Position numbers and translations under genes: made by a program | Source of the DNA: Selenomonadaceae bacterium UBA2897 | GTDB lineage: Bacteria; Bacillota; Negativicutes; Selenomonadales; Selenomonadaceae | Reading direction: 5' to 3' | Assembly (NCBI GenBank): GCA_002350105.1 | Contig: DEDT01000002.1 | Coordinates: 1 to 52,426 of the forward strand | Length of the DNA: 52,426 bases | In this document: in pieces, positions 26,481-34,672 of the stretch | Layout: every line of letters begins with the position of its first letter | Numbering within the stretch: the first letter of the stretch is position 1 | Notes under the pieces: model-generated | What the model saw: the letters and a program-made list of their open reading frames with translations, nothing else | What the model was told of the DNA's origin: nothing | Databases searched by the model: none

Positions 26481-26537
26481 AAGAAAGCCTCCTTTGACAA
26501 TAAACTAACGTTTACGTATAAGAACTTAACAGGTGCA

Positions 26538-26566
26538 AGTATACACGAACAGCGTACAGATTGCAA
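26538..26566 (-). promoter_or_regulatory. sstT promoter
   Basis: Minus strand TTGCAA (26566-26561), 17-base spacer, TATACT (26543-26538), about 60 bases before the sstT start. Confidence 0.75.
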
Positions 26567-26631
26567 GCCTTTTTGCTAATATTTGTGTATACATGAGAGA
26601 CTTTTTGTTTGTAGTAGTATATTTATAATAC

Positions 26632-26678
26632 AAATAGGGTCTATGTGCGCATATCGCGTACATAGACCCTATTTTTTT
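26632..26678 (+). terminator. Strong hairpin with U-tract on the plus strand
   Basis: Perfect 15-bp stem (26632-26646 with 26660-26674), extendable to about 19 bp with one G-U pair, followed by UUUUUUU on the plus strand. No plus-strand gene lies upstream, as sstT and rfbD both point left. It may serve rfbD in reverse (UAUUUGUAUU follows on the minus strand) or end a short unknown plus-strand RNA. Confidence 0.7.
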
Positions 26679-26701
26679 CGGCAATATGACGATACAATAT
26701 G

Positions 26702-26738
26702 TTAAGGAAACGCTGATTAAATCGTCCGTGTTTCCCTA
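26702..26738. repeat. Short relic of the hairpin repeat
   Basis: TTAAGGAAACGCTGATT followed by AAATCGTC matches the end of repeat copy 2 (30013 downwards, reverse strand). It then jumps directly to CGTGTTTCCCTA, the other end. It looks like an internal deletion of the repeat and overlaps the rfbD stop codon. Confidence 0.65.
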
Positions 26739-27590
26739 ACCTTCATTGGACAACTCCTGCAGATAACGTCCCACAGCATCCTGCCAGGCTGGCAGGCGAT
26801 GGAAGCCCGCTGCGTCGAGACCCGCCTTGCTCATACGCGAATTCTTCGGCCGCACGGCCGGCGTCGGGTAGGCCGTCGAGGGCACGGGCTCCACCACCGT
26901 AGCTTTACCTGCCTGGCGGAAAATCTCCGCCGCAAATTCCGCCCAGGAACAATAGCCCTCGTTCGTCGCGTGGTAGACGCCATACTTATCGCTGGCGGCC
27001 ATGTCCGCGAGCAGCACCGCGAGATCGCGCGTGTAGGTCGGCGACCCCACCTGGTCATCCACCACGGTCAGCTTGTCGTGGTTCTCACTGAGCCGCAGCA
27101 TCGTGCGGATGAAGTTCTTGCCATTAATGCCGAAAACCCAGGAAATGCGCACGATGAAGTATTGATCCAGCAACTCTTGCACGGCCTGCTCACCGTGCAG
27201 CTTCGAGGCACCATAGGCGTTGCAGGGTGCCTTGGGGCTGTCCGTCTGCCACGGCTCCGTCCCCGTACCCGGGAAGACGTAATCCGTGCTGATGTAGATC
27301 ATCTTCGCACCGAGATCGCGGCAGATCTCCGCCATGATCCGCGTGCCACCAGCATTCACTTCCTCACACGTCTCCCGCTCGCTCTCCGCCTTGTCCACGG
27401 CCGTCCAGGCCGCGCAGTGCATGACGACATCCGGCGCATAGGCCGTGACGACCTCACGTGCCTTCGCCGCATCCGTCAGCGAAAAATCCTTGCTGCTCAC
27501 GCCGCGGCATTCGATGCCGCGCCGCTGCAGTTCCTCGACGCAATCATGTCCCAGCTGGCCCGTAACACCAGTAACCAGTACCTTCATCAT
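26736..27590 (-). CDS. rfbD: dTDP-4-dehydrorhamnose reductase
   Basis: 284 residues. NADPH-dependent last step of dTDP-L-rhamnose synthesis for surface polysaccharide. N-terminal Rossmann motif VTGVTGQLGHD, CAAWTAVDKAE, the catalytic region YISTDYVFPG and YGASKLHGE (YxxxK), and PTYTRDLA. AGGAG precedes two adjacent ATGs (27590, 27587). It follows the sensor kinase by 32 bases on the same strand; rfbA, rfbB and rfbC are not in the window, which is unusual. Confidence 0.92.
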   Translation of the reverse strand: MMKVLVTGVTGQLGHDCVEELQRRGIECRGVSSKDFSLTDAAKAREVVTAYAPDVVMHCAAWTAVDKAESERETCEEVNAGGTRIMAEICRDLGAKMIYISTDYVFPGTGTEPWQTDSPKAPCNAYGASKLHGEQAVQELLDQYFIVRISWVFGINGKNFIRTMLRLSENHDKLTVVDDQVGSPTYTRDLAVLLADMAASDKYGVYHATNEGYCSWAEFAAEIFRQAGKATVVEPVPSTAYPTPAVRPKNSRMSKAGLDAAGFHRLPAWQDAVGRYLQELSNEG

Positions 27591-27622
27591 CTTGTCTCCT
27601 ATCCACTAATCCTCCTCGTCCG

Positions 27623-29074
27623 TTACCCGACGAGAGGAATCTTCAGTGTAAACTTCGTCCCTTTGCCCAAATCGCTATCGATGCTGATCTTGATATCGTG
27701 CTGCTCCGCAATCCACTGGGCGATGGAGAGACCGAGGCCCGTGCCGCTGACGCCGCCCTCTGCCTTCGTGCGCGAGCTGTCCACGCGATAGAAGCGCTCG
27801 AAGATTTTCTTCTGGTTCTCCTTCGCGATGCCGATACCGTCGTCGGCCAGCTCCAGCAGCATGAATTTACCATCGGTTGAACGATGCGAGCTGGCCCAGA
27901 TGTGACCGCCCTTCGGCGTATACTTTGAGCTGTTCTGCAGGAAGATGCGCATCATCTGGCGGATGGTCACCTGATCGCCGTAGATCTCGCCCTGTTCATT
28001 TTCCCTGAGCTCCACCGTATGATCTTTCTCCACGAGCTGCATCTTTTTCATGACGTCTGCCACGAGCTCCGAAAGCTCCAGATTCTCTTTATGCAGGACC
28101 TGGCGCTTCTGGTCGGCCCGCGCGAGAAAGAGCAGTTTCTCAATGAGCTGCTGCATATCCTCCGCCTCCGAGCGGATAGAGTCGATCCCTTCGTCCAGCA
28201 CGCTCTTATCCGTGCGGCCCCAGCGCGAAAGCAAATCCGAATAGCCGAGAATGACCGTCACTGGCGTGCGCAGCTCATGCGAAGCGTCTGAGACGAAACG
28301 CTGCTGCTGCTTGAAGCCCGCCTGCAGACGGTCGAGCATGTGATTGAATGTATCGGCCAGCTCCGAAAGTTCGTCGTGCGACTCCGGCACCGGGATGCGC
28401 CGATCCATGCGCTCCACCTCGATTTTGCGCGCCGTCTGGGTCAGCGTGCGGATGGGCCGCAGGATGCGATTGCTCACGAAATAGCCTGCAAAGAGTGCCA
28501 GAATGAAGCTCAGTACCGTGCCCGAAAGCACGAAAAACTGCAGGCGGCGCAGGAACTGCTCATCCGCCGTAATCGTGCGGTAGAAATGCAGCTGCAACAT
28601 CTCGCCCCGGTAGACCGTATCGATCTTCTCGTGATAGATGACCATGTTGTGCAACTTCGATACTTCCATTTGCTCGCTGGCCCAGAGTGGCTTATGCTTC
28701 ACCACATGTGCATCGACATCCTCCACGGTGGGATAGTGGTTATCCGTATTGATGAGCACCTGCCCGCTCACATCCGTCACGCGCAGCACGACGCCGGGCA
28801 GGATGGGCTCATTGAGCCAGAACTCCCGCGTAAAGGCCTTGCCCGCATCGAGCTGCTGCAGTACATTACGGATACTGAGGTCCATTTCCCGCTCGGCCTG
28901 ATTATAAAAGCCGAAATAAATTCCCAGGCCCGTCACAAAGCTCATCAGGCAGAGCATAACAAAAAGGATGGCACCGTAAAGGCAGGCAATCTTCGTCGAG
29001 ATGCGAAGCTTTGCCGTTTTGCCATCCACTTTGATACATTTGCGACGCAGCCAGGACTTAATCCTTGACCACAT
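27623..29074 (-). CDS. Sensor histidine kinase
   Basis: 483 residues. Membrane segment 1 at about 29-54, an extracytoplasmic sensor region to about 178, membrane segment 2 at about 179-200, then HAMP (about 200-255). The HisKA domain has phospho-acceptor His266 in ASHELRTPV. The HATPase_c region (about 370-483) carries N (QNSSKYT), G1 (DDGIGI) and G2 (GTGLGLSIAQW) boxes. The start overlaps the OmpR-type regulator by 17 bases, the standard pair arrangement. The signal is unknown. Confidence 0.95.
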   Translation of the reverse strand: MWSRIKSWLRRKCIKVDGKTAKLRISTKIACLYGAILFVMLCLMSFVTGLGIYFGFYNQAEREMDLSIRNVLQQLDAGKAFTREFWLNEPILPGVVLRVTDVSGQVLINTDNHYPTVEDVDAHVVKHKPLWASEQMEVSKLHNMVIYHEKIDTVYRGEMLQLHFYRTITADEQFLRRLQFFVLSGTVLSFILALFAGYFVSNRILRPIRTLTQTARKIEVERMDRRIPVPESHDELSELADTFNHMLDRLQAGFKQQQRFVSDASHELRTPVTVILGYSDLLSRWGRTDKSVLDEGIDSIRSEAEDMQQLIEKLLFLARADQKRQVLHKENLELSELVADVMKKMQLVEKDHTVELRENEQGEIYGDQVTIRQMMRIFLQNSSKYTPKGGHIWASSHRSTDGKFMLLELADDGIGIAKENQKKIFERFYRVDSSRTKAEGGVSGTGLGLSIAQWIAEQHDIKISIDSDLGKGTKFTLKIPLVG

Positions 29075-29750
29075 ATCCTACGCCCCGGACGGTATAGATA
29101 TACTTCTGCTGGAAACGATCATCGATTTTCGCGCGCAGATAGCGGATATAGACGTCGACGACGTTCGTGTCGCCCGTATAGTCATAGCCCCAGACCTCCT
29201 GCAGGATCTGATCACGCGTGAGCACCGTGCGCTTGTTGCGCAGCATGTACTCGAGCAGGGAATACTCCTTTTTCGTCAGCTGGACGTCCTGGCCCTGCAC
29301 CGTGACCTCATAGCGGCTCGGGAACATCACGAGATCCTTGACCGTCAGCTTCTCGCCCTCCGGCGAATTCTCGGCCACCGCACGCTGCTTGCGCAGGGCG
29401 TTGCGAATGCGCGCCAGCAGTTCCTGAATCGCAAAAGGCTTCGTCATGTAGTCATCGGCACCCAGATCGAGGCCTTTAACCTTATCCTCCACCTCATCGC
29501 GAGCCGTCAGCATAATGATGGGCACGTTCGAGACCTCGCGCACGCGGCGGCAGATCTCGAGGCCATCCATACCGGGCAGCATGATGTCGAGCAGTACGAG
29601 GTCATACGTCCCCTGCACGATGCGCTCCAACGCACGCTCACCATTGTCCTCCGTCTCTGTAGCATAGCCTTCATGCTCCAGCTCAATCTGCAGGAAGCGG
29701 GCGATCCGTCGCTCATCCTCTACGATAAAAATACGGGTTGGCTCAGCCAT
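29058..29750 (-). CDS. OmpR/PhoB-family response regulator
   Basis: 230 residues. Receiver domain 1-120 with acidic Glu11/Asp12, phosphoacceptor Asp55 (LVLLDIMLPG) and the conserved lysine in DDYMTKPF. Winged-helix DNA-binding domain at about 130-228 (LTKKEYSLLEYMLRNKRTV, VVDVYIRYLRAKID). GGAGGG precedes the ATG. First gene of an operon with the sensor kinase and rfbD, which suggests control of envelope polysaccharide, though this is inference. Confidence 0.95.
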   Translation of the reverse strand: MAEPTRIFIVEDERRIARFLQIELEHEGYATETEDNGERALERIVQGTYDLVLLDIMLPGMDGLEICRRVREVSNVPIIMLTARDEVEDKVKGLDLGADDYMTKPFAIQELLARIRNALRKQRAVAENSPEGEKLTVKDLVMFPSRYEVTVQGQDVQLTKKEYSLLEYMLRNKRTVLTRDQILQEVWGYDYTGDTNVVDVYIRYLRAKIDDRFQQKYIYTVRGVGYVVKD

Positions 29751-29847
29751 AACGATCCCTCCAAATAAACCTTAACGCTATCTCTACTATATAACAGGCA
29801 CTGCGCAAAGGAAAGAAAAATGTTCTAAGAAAATTGCAAGATTCGCA

Positions 29848-30013
29848 TTAAGGAAACACTGATTCATTGAGTTAGTCCGGATTGTCGTAGATTTTTCGTC
29901 CAGGCTAGGAAGTGGCGCGAAGGCATAGCGGTGCTATGTCGAGCGTCACTGACGACGCATAGGCGGAAAAGATGCGGCAAGATGGGCTGACGATTTAATC
30001 AGCGTTTCCTTAA
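29848..30013. repeat. Hairpin repeat, copy 2
   Basis: 166 bp. Ends TTAAGGAAACACTGATT (29848-29864) and AATCAGCGTTTCCTTAA (29997-30013) pair with one G-U. Central hairpin 29922-29929 with 29933-29940. It lies between the OmpR-type regulator and the LysR gene. Confidence 0.85.
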
Positions 30014-30081
30014 GTATGACACGCATCTTTTCATCTACCCTATTTACTTCGCTATCGGCAGACAATTTCCTGCTCCCGCTC

Positions 30082-30975
30082 TCAGACCTCGCCAATTTCT
30101 CCCAGATACATATCGCGGAACAGCTGGATCAGGTGCTTGCTGGCCGATGAAAGCGTGCGGTTCTTGAGCCAGGCCACGACCGTGTGCGTATTCATCTCCG
30201 GCTCAACCAGCCGCTTATAGATGAGATCGCCATCCGTCAGCAATGTCTTCGAGGAAACCGGCATCAGCGCCATCCCCATCCCCATCTTTGCAAGCAACAG
30301 ATCCTGTACGATGCTGTCACTCGTACAGATGATCTTCGGCTCAAAGCCAAGGCGGCGGCAATTCGTGGTGAAGATGGACTGCCAGCGCAGCGGGATGATG
30401 ATTTCCTGTCCCTCCAGCTCGCGCAGCGTCACCTTGTCCGGCGCAGCACCGATTTCCTTCTCCCTGGTCATGATGAGCACGAGCGGTTCATTCGGCAGCA
30501 CGATTGACTCGTAGACCTTGCTGTCCACCTGCGTGCGCGTGATGCCGATTTCAATCACACGGTTGTCGAGCAGCTCGAGGATGCGCGTCCCCTCGCCCTC
30601 CCAGATCTGGTAGGTCACATCCGGGTAGCGCCGGTGGAACTCCGCGATGAGCTCTGGCAGCAGCATGGCACCAGAAGTCGTAATCGTGCCCAGACGCACG
30701 GAGCCTGCCACCCCTGAGCCAATCTCTGTAATCTCGCGCACTGTGCCGTCCACCATGCCGAGGATGTGCTCGACCCGGGAATAGAGCACACGCCCCGCAT
30801 CCGTGAGGCGGATGCGGCGGCTGCCGCGCTCGAAGAGCTGCACGCCCAGTCCCGCCTCCAGCCGCTTCATCTGGCGGGAGAGCGCCGGCTGCGCGAGGTC
30901 CAGCCGCTGTGCGGCATGGCTGATGTTGCCTTCCTCTACAATAGCGTAAAAAGCACGCATATCTTTTATTTCCAT
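30082..30975 (-). CDS. LysR-family transcriptional regulator
   Basis: 297 residues. Winged helix-turn-helix at 1-60 (MRAFYAIVEEGNISHAAQRL, AQPALSRQMKRLE), then the two-lobed effector-binding domain (about 88-297). The start at 30975 is preferred because GAGG lies eight bases upstream; the longer frame from 30996 would include that site. It is divergent from dhaL across 313 bases, the usual arrangement of a LysR regulator and its target, but the effector is unknown. Confidence 0.92.
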   Translation of the reverse strand: MEIKDMRAFYAIVEEGNISHAAQRLDLAQPALSRQMKRLEAGLGVQLFERGSRRIRLTDAGRVLYSRVEHILGMVDGTVREITEIGSGVAGSVRLGTITTSGAMLLPELIAEFHRRYPDVTYQIWEGEGTRILELLDNRVIEIGITRTQVDSKVYESIVLPNEPLVLIMTREKEIGAAPDKVTLRELEGQEIIIPLRWQSIFTTNCRRLGFEPKIICTSDSIVQDLLLAKMGMGMALMPVSSKTLLTDGDLIYKRLVEPEMNTHTVVAWLKNRTLSSASKHLIQLFRDMYLGEIGEV

Positions 30976-31033
30976 GGGCTTATCCTCTTTTTTCATCCTC
31001 TGCGCTCCAATGCTTTACTATAACAAAACCGAT

Positions 31034-31050
31034 ATAGCAACTATTGTTAT
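31034..31050. promoter_or_regulatory. Candidate LysR-type operator
   Basis: ATAGCAACTATTGTTAT is an imperfect dyad (ATARCAA/TTGYTAT) of the T-N11-A type, about 60 bases upstream of the LysR start in the divergent region. A weak minus-strand -10 (TATAGT) follows, so it could mediate autoregulation. Confidence 0.4.
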
Positions 31051-31174
31051 TATACTATTTTTTGCCAAAAACGGGCAACGTCCCGCATAAAAATTTATGG
31101 CAGCAACAGCGCCGCGCTACTGTGCGATTTTTCTGTTTTTTAAGGATATTTCTGTCACTTTCTGCCATTCGCAC

Positions 31175-31202
31175 TTGCACCAGCCAGCCCGGATGTTATA
31201 AT
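31175..31202 (+). promoter_or_regulatory. dhaL promoter
   Basis: TTGCAC (31175-31180), 16-base spacer, TATAAT (31197-31202). About 85 bases of leader follow before the dhaL start. Confidence 0.7.
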
Positions 31203-31288
31203 ATAAGCTTGCGGTAAAATACAAAAATAACCGCTGGAACGGCAGAGCGGCGGTTTGATTCTTTATACTGGATACTGGAGGCAGATAT

Positions 31289-31915
31289 ATGAGCAGAATT
31301 TCTGAGGCGCTGGAAGACGTGGCAGATGCGGTCATCGAACAGAAGGACTATCTCACCGAACTGGACGCCAAAATCGGCGACGGTGACCATGGCCTGAACA
31401 TGGCCCGCGGCATGCAGGCGGCCCTGGACGCAGTGGATAAGCTTCCACATGATGATGAGCCCGCGCCCGTGTTGCAAGCCATTGGCCAGGCACTGCTGCG
31501 CAACGTCGGCGGCGCGGCCGGCCCGCTCTACGGCACGGGCTTCGTCAAAGCCGCCGCGGCATGCGATGGCAGCACGCGCCTCGATGTCGCCAGCTTCGCA
31601 AAGCTCCTGAGCGCTGCCATCACCGGCATCGAGCAGCGCGGTCACGCCCAGAAGGGCGACAAGACCATGCTCGATACGCTCATTCCCCTGCTCGACAGCT
31701 TCCAAAAGGCAGAAGCCGAAGGGCAGACGCTCTCCGAAGCCCTGCACCATGCGGAAAAAGCGGCCATGGCCGGCGTTGACTACACCCGCACCATCGCCGC
31801 CCGCAAGGGACGCGCGAGCCTTTTGGGCGACCAGAGCATCGGCACGGAGGATCCCGGCGCCGCGAGTGCCTGCATCATGTACCGTGCCCTTTACCGCTTC
31901 CTGCGGGAATACTAA
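31289..31915 (+). CDS. dhaL: DhaL-like dihydroxyacetone kinase ADP-binding subunit
   Basis: 208 residues, an all-helical DhaL fold. The Mg-ADP site motifs are LDAKIGDGDHGLNM near residue 33, NVGGAAGPLYGTGF near residue 75, KGDKTMLDTL near residue 130, and KGRASLLG near residue 176. In the PTS-dependent system DhaL phosphorylates dihydroxyacetone bound to DhaK, with DhaM recharging it. Neither dhaK nor dhaM is nearby, so it either partners in trans or has another substrate. GGAGG stands seven bases before the ATG. It is followed by gltX after 40 bases, so the two may be co-transcribed. Confidence 0.9.
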   Translation: MSRISEALEDVADAVIEQKDYLTELDAKIGDGDHGLNMARGMQAALDAVDKLPHDDEPAPVLQAIGQALLRNVGGAAGPLYGTGFVKAAAACDGSTRLDVASFAKLLSAAITGIEQRGHAQKGDKTMLDTLIPLLDSFQKAEAEGQTLSEALHHAEKAAMAGVDYTRTIAARKGRASLLGDQSIGTEDPGAASACIMYRALYRFLREY

Positions 31916-31955
31916 AACAGAAGACAACCTTTTGCATCAATGAGGAGGAAATATC

Positions 31956-33416
31956 TTGACTGACCAGAATATACGCACCCGCTTCGCCCCGAGCCCCACA
32001 GGCTACATGCACATCGGCAACCTGCGCACGGCACTCTACGCCTATCTCTACGCCAAGGCGCAGCACGGCACCTTTATCTTGCGCATCGAGGACACGGACC
32101 GCACCCGCTACGTCGCAGATGCCGTGGACTTCATCAACCGCACGCTGAAGCTCGCCGAAATCGTGCCGGACGAGAGCCCGGATCTCGGCGGCCCCTATGC
32201 ACCGTACGTACAGAGTGAGCGCATGGACATCTATAAGAAATACGCGGAAAAGCTCGTCGAGCTCGGCCACGCCTACTACTGCTTCTGCGACCCGGACGAA
32301 GATCACTCGCAGGGCAAGTTTGGCGGCTACGACCGCACCTGCCGCGACTTGCCGCAGGATGTCATCGATGCGCACCTGAAGAACGGCGACCCGTACGTCA
32401 TCCGTCAGAAGATGCCGCTCACGGGCGAGACGACCTACTTCGATGTGCTGCACGGCAACATCAGCATCCCGAACGAAGAGCTGGAGGATCAGGTGCTGCT
32501 GAAGCGCGACGGCATGCCGACCTATAACTTCGCCAACGTCATCGACGACCATCTCATGCACGTCACGCACATCATCCGCGGCTCGGAATTCATCACCTCC
32601 ACGCCGAAGCACGTACTGCTCTACCAGGGCTACGGCTGGGAGCTGCCGACCTTCATTCACCTCGCCCCGGTCATGGGCAAGAACGCCGACGGCTCCACCT
32701 CGAAGCTCTCGAAGCGCCATGGCGCCACCTCCTTTGACGACCTCGTCAAGGCCGGCTACCTGCCGCAGGCCATCGTAAACTACGTCGCACTCCTCGGCTG
32801 GAACCCGAAGGACACGAACCAGGAAATCTTCTCCATGCAGGAGCTCATCGAGCATTTCAGCCTCGAGGGCCTCTCGAAGTCCCCGGCCGTCTTCGACTAC
32901 GACAAGCTGGGCTGGGTCAACGGCGAGTACCTCAAAGCCATGGACGCGGCAGAGTTTGCCGACAAGGCCCGCACGTTCGCCGGCGATCTTCCAGACTATC
33001 TGGAGGCACACTGGACGGAGCTCGCGGCGCTGCTGCAGACGCGCATCAGCCGCATGGGCGAAATCCCGGAACAAATCCAATTCCTCATCAACTGCCCGGA
33101 CTTCGACGCAGATCTCTATGTAAACAAGCGCAACAAGGTCACGCCGGAGAAGGCCAAAGATCTGCTGCCAGCCGTCATCGAGCTGCTGGAAAACATCCCT
33201 GAGAGCGAGTGGCAGAACGACAATCTCTACGCGAAGCTCGAAGCGCACATCGAGGCCACGGGCGTCAAGAAAGGCCTCATGATGTGGGTCGTCCGCATCG
33301 CAGCTGCTGGCCAGAAAGTCACGCCGGGCGGCGCAACTGAAATCATGACGCTCCTCGGCAAAGAAAATTCTTTGGCCAGATTGAAAAAAAGTCTTGCCAA
33401 ACTCGCTGAGCTGTAA
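31956..33416 (+). CDS. gltX: Glutamyl-tRNA synthetase
   Basis: 486 residues, class I synthetase. The HIGH-type motif is PSPTGYMHIGNLRTAL near residue 12; the KMSKS-type motif is KLSKRHG near residue 250; the C-terminal helical anticodon-binding domain runs from about 330. It charges tRNA(Glu), feeding translation and HemA. The start codon is TTG at 31956 with GGAGG seven bases upstream; no ATG fits. Three tRNA-Glu genes follow directly. Whether it also charges tRNA(Gln) cannot be judged from sequence here. Confidence 0.96.
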   Translation: MTDQNIRTRFAPSPTGYMHIGNLRTALYAYLYAKAQHGTFILRIEDTDRTRYVADAVDFINRTLKLAEIVPDESPDLGGPYAPYVQSERMDIYKKYAEKLVELGHAYYCFCDPDEDHSQGKFGGYDRTCRDLPQDVIDAHLKNGDPYVIRQKMPLTGETTYFDVLHGNISIPNEELEDQVLLKRDGMPTYNFANVIDDHLMHVTHIIRGSEFITSTPKHVLLYQGYGWELPTFIHLAPVMGKNADGSTSKLSKRHGATSFDDLVKAGYLPQAIVNYVALLGWNPKDTNQEIFSMQELIEHFSLEGLSKSPAVFDYDKLGWVNGEYLKAMDAAEFADKARTFAGDLPDYLEAHWTELAALLQTRISRMGEIPEQIQFLINCPDFDADLYVNKRNKVTPEKAKDLLPAVIELLENIPESEWQNDNLYAKLEAHIEATGVKKGLMMWVVRIAAAGQKVTPGGATEIMTLLGKENSLARLKKSLAKLAEL

Positions 33417-33423
33417 TATAATA

Positions 33424-33462
33424 ATATTCGTCTTTGATGCGGAAACGCAAAAAGATGAATAT
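33424..33462 (+). other. GAAA-capped hairpin between gltX and tRNA-Glu genes
   Basis: A 12-bp stem (33424-33435 with 33451-33462, one G-U) encloses a second stem TGCG-GAAA-CGCA with a GNRA tetraloop (33438-33449). It ends two bases before the first tRNA and lacks a U-tract. It is more like a processing or stability element than a terminator. Confidence 0.7.
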
Positions 33463-33464
33463 GT

Positions 33465-33539
33465 GGCACCTTCGTCAAGCGGTTAAGACACCGGCCTCTC
33501 ACGCCGGGTTCATGGGTTCGAATCCCATAGGTGTCACCA
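33465..33539 (+). tRNA. tRNA-Glu (CTC), copy 1
   Basis: 75 bases including encoded CCA. Acceptor GGCACCT/AGGTGTC, anticodon stem CCGGC/GCCGG with loop CTCTCAC (anticodon CTC), T-arm ATGGG-TTCGAAT-CCCAT. Confidence 0.95.
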
Positions 33540-33543
33540 TTAT

Positions 33544-33618
33544 GGCGCCTTCGTCAAGCGGTTAAGACACCGGCCTCTCACGCCGGGTTCATGAGTTCGA
33601 ATCTCATAGGCGTCACCA
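33544..33618 (+). tRNA. tRNA-Glu (CTC), copy 2
   Basis: 75 bases with CCA. It differs from copies 1 and 3 by paired changes: acceptor A4-U69 becomes G4-C69, and one T-stem G-C becomes A-U (ATGAG/CTCAT). The fold is kept. Confidence 0.95.
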
Positions 33619-33623
33619 TTATC

Positions 33624-33698
33624 GGCACCTTCGTCAAGTGGTTAAGACACCGGCCTCTCACGCCGGGTTCATGGGTTCGAATCCCATAGGTGTCACCA
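33624..33698 (+). tRNA. tRNA-Glu (CTC), copy 3
   Basis: 75 bases with CCA, identical to copy 1. Last of the tandem cluster; a terminator follows 13 bases later. Confidence 0.95.
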
Positions 33699-33710
33699 TT
33701 GAACTCACAA

Positions 33711-33736
33711 GTCAGGATTGCGGTCCTGGCTTTTTT
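33711..33736 (+). terminator. Terminator of the gltX-tRNA-Glu unit
   Basis: Stem GTCAGGA (33711-33717) with TCCTGGC (33724-33730), then UUUUUU. Confidence 0.85.
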
Positions 33737-33810
33737 GTTATACAATATGCTTATTTAGGCAAAAGCCGCGCCCCGAAAGGCACGGCTGTATTTTTGAAAG
33801 AAGGATACTT

Positions 33811-34569
33811 ATGCTCTTTGCTTCCATGCTAGCCCTCGGTGCCGTCATCGGCTTCGTCGGGGCCGGCGGTGCCGGCGTTACCATCGCGCTGCTTACGGTC
33901 GGCTTCCACGTCCCGATCCACACGGCGCTGGGCGTGGCCCTCGCCGCCATGACCTTCACGATGATTTCCGGCACCATCAGCCATTTCCGCCAGCATGAGG
34001 TGCTCGTAAAAACCGGTGCTATCATCGGCCTTGGCGGTGTAGCGGGTGCCTGCATCGGCGCGCAGGTCTCCGACCAGATGGCCGGGCCGCTGCTCACGAA
34101 CATGACGGCTATCATGCTCCTCTCCAGCGCCATCCTGCTCTACCTCAAGGTCTACCAGGGCGACTGGCTCAAGCGCCACTTCCCCGTGCGCGAGACGCTG
34201 CTCACGGGGCGCAAGCTATGGATATACGGCATTCTCGCCGGCATCATCAATGGCTTCCTCTCCGGCGCCTTCGGCATCGGCGCCGCGGCCTTCATCCAGC
34301 TCACGCTCATGGTCGCCTTCGGCGTTCCGCTGCTGCAGACCATCGGCACCTGCATGATGATCGTACTGCCCATCTCCGCCTCCGGCGGCCTCGGCTACCT
34401 CTTCAACGGACACCTCGACTTCGCCATCTTCATCCAGACCCTGCTCGGTCTCATGATTGGCGCCTGGTTCGGCGCGAAATGGACGCACCTCGCCCCGCGC
34501 CCCGTGCTGAAGTTCTTCATCGTCGCCCTCCCCACCAGCGGCGCCCTCTCCATGTTCCTCAACCACTGA
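33811..34569 (+). CDS. TauE/SafE family sulfite or anion exporter
   Basis: 252 residues with about 8 membrane segments in two related halves. Glycine-rich family repeats are visible: LGAVIGFVGAGGAGVTIALL at the N-terminus and GIINGFLSGAFGIGAAAFIQ near the middle. Members export sulfite, sulfonates or other anions; the substrate here is unknown. The ATG at 33811 follows GAAGGA; longer frames upstream run into the tRNA terminator. It is a single gene flanked by terminators. Confidence 0.88.
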   Translation: MLFASMLALGAVIGFVGAGGAGVTIALLTVGFHVPIHTALGVALAAMTFTMISGTISHFRQHEVLVKTGAIIGLGGVAGACIGAQVSDQMAGPLLTNMTAIMLLSSAILLYLKVYQGDWLKRHFPVRETLLTGRKLWIYGILAGIINGFLSGAFGIGAAAFIQLTLMVAFGVPLLQTIGTCMMIVLPISASGGLGYLFNGHLDFAIFIQTLLGLMIGAWFGAKWTHLAPRPVLKFFIVALPTSGALSMFLNH

Positions 34570-34592
34570 AGCAAAACGCCTCATATAATATT

Positions 34593-34632
34593 GGGAAAAT
34601 TTACATCGCAATGTAAATTTTCCCTTTCTTTT
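34593..34632 (+). terminator. Terminator after the TauE-like gene
   Basis: Perfect 14-bp stem GGGAAAATTTACAT (34593-34606) with its complement (34611-34624), then UUUCUUUUU. Confidence 0.88.
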
Positions 34633-34672
34633 TCTGCTTTTATACACTACAATGTAGTAACGAGGTGATTTT

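Noticed and set aside
31875..33248. 457-codon minus-strand frame over gltX
   Set aside because: It is antisense to glutamyl-tRNA synthetase and lacks a ribosome binding site or domain.
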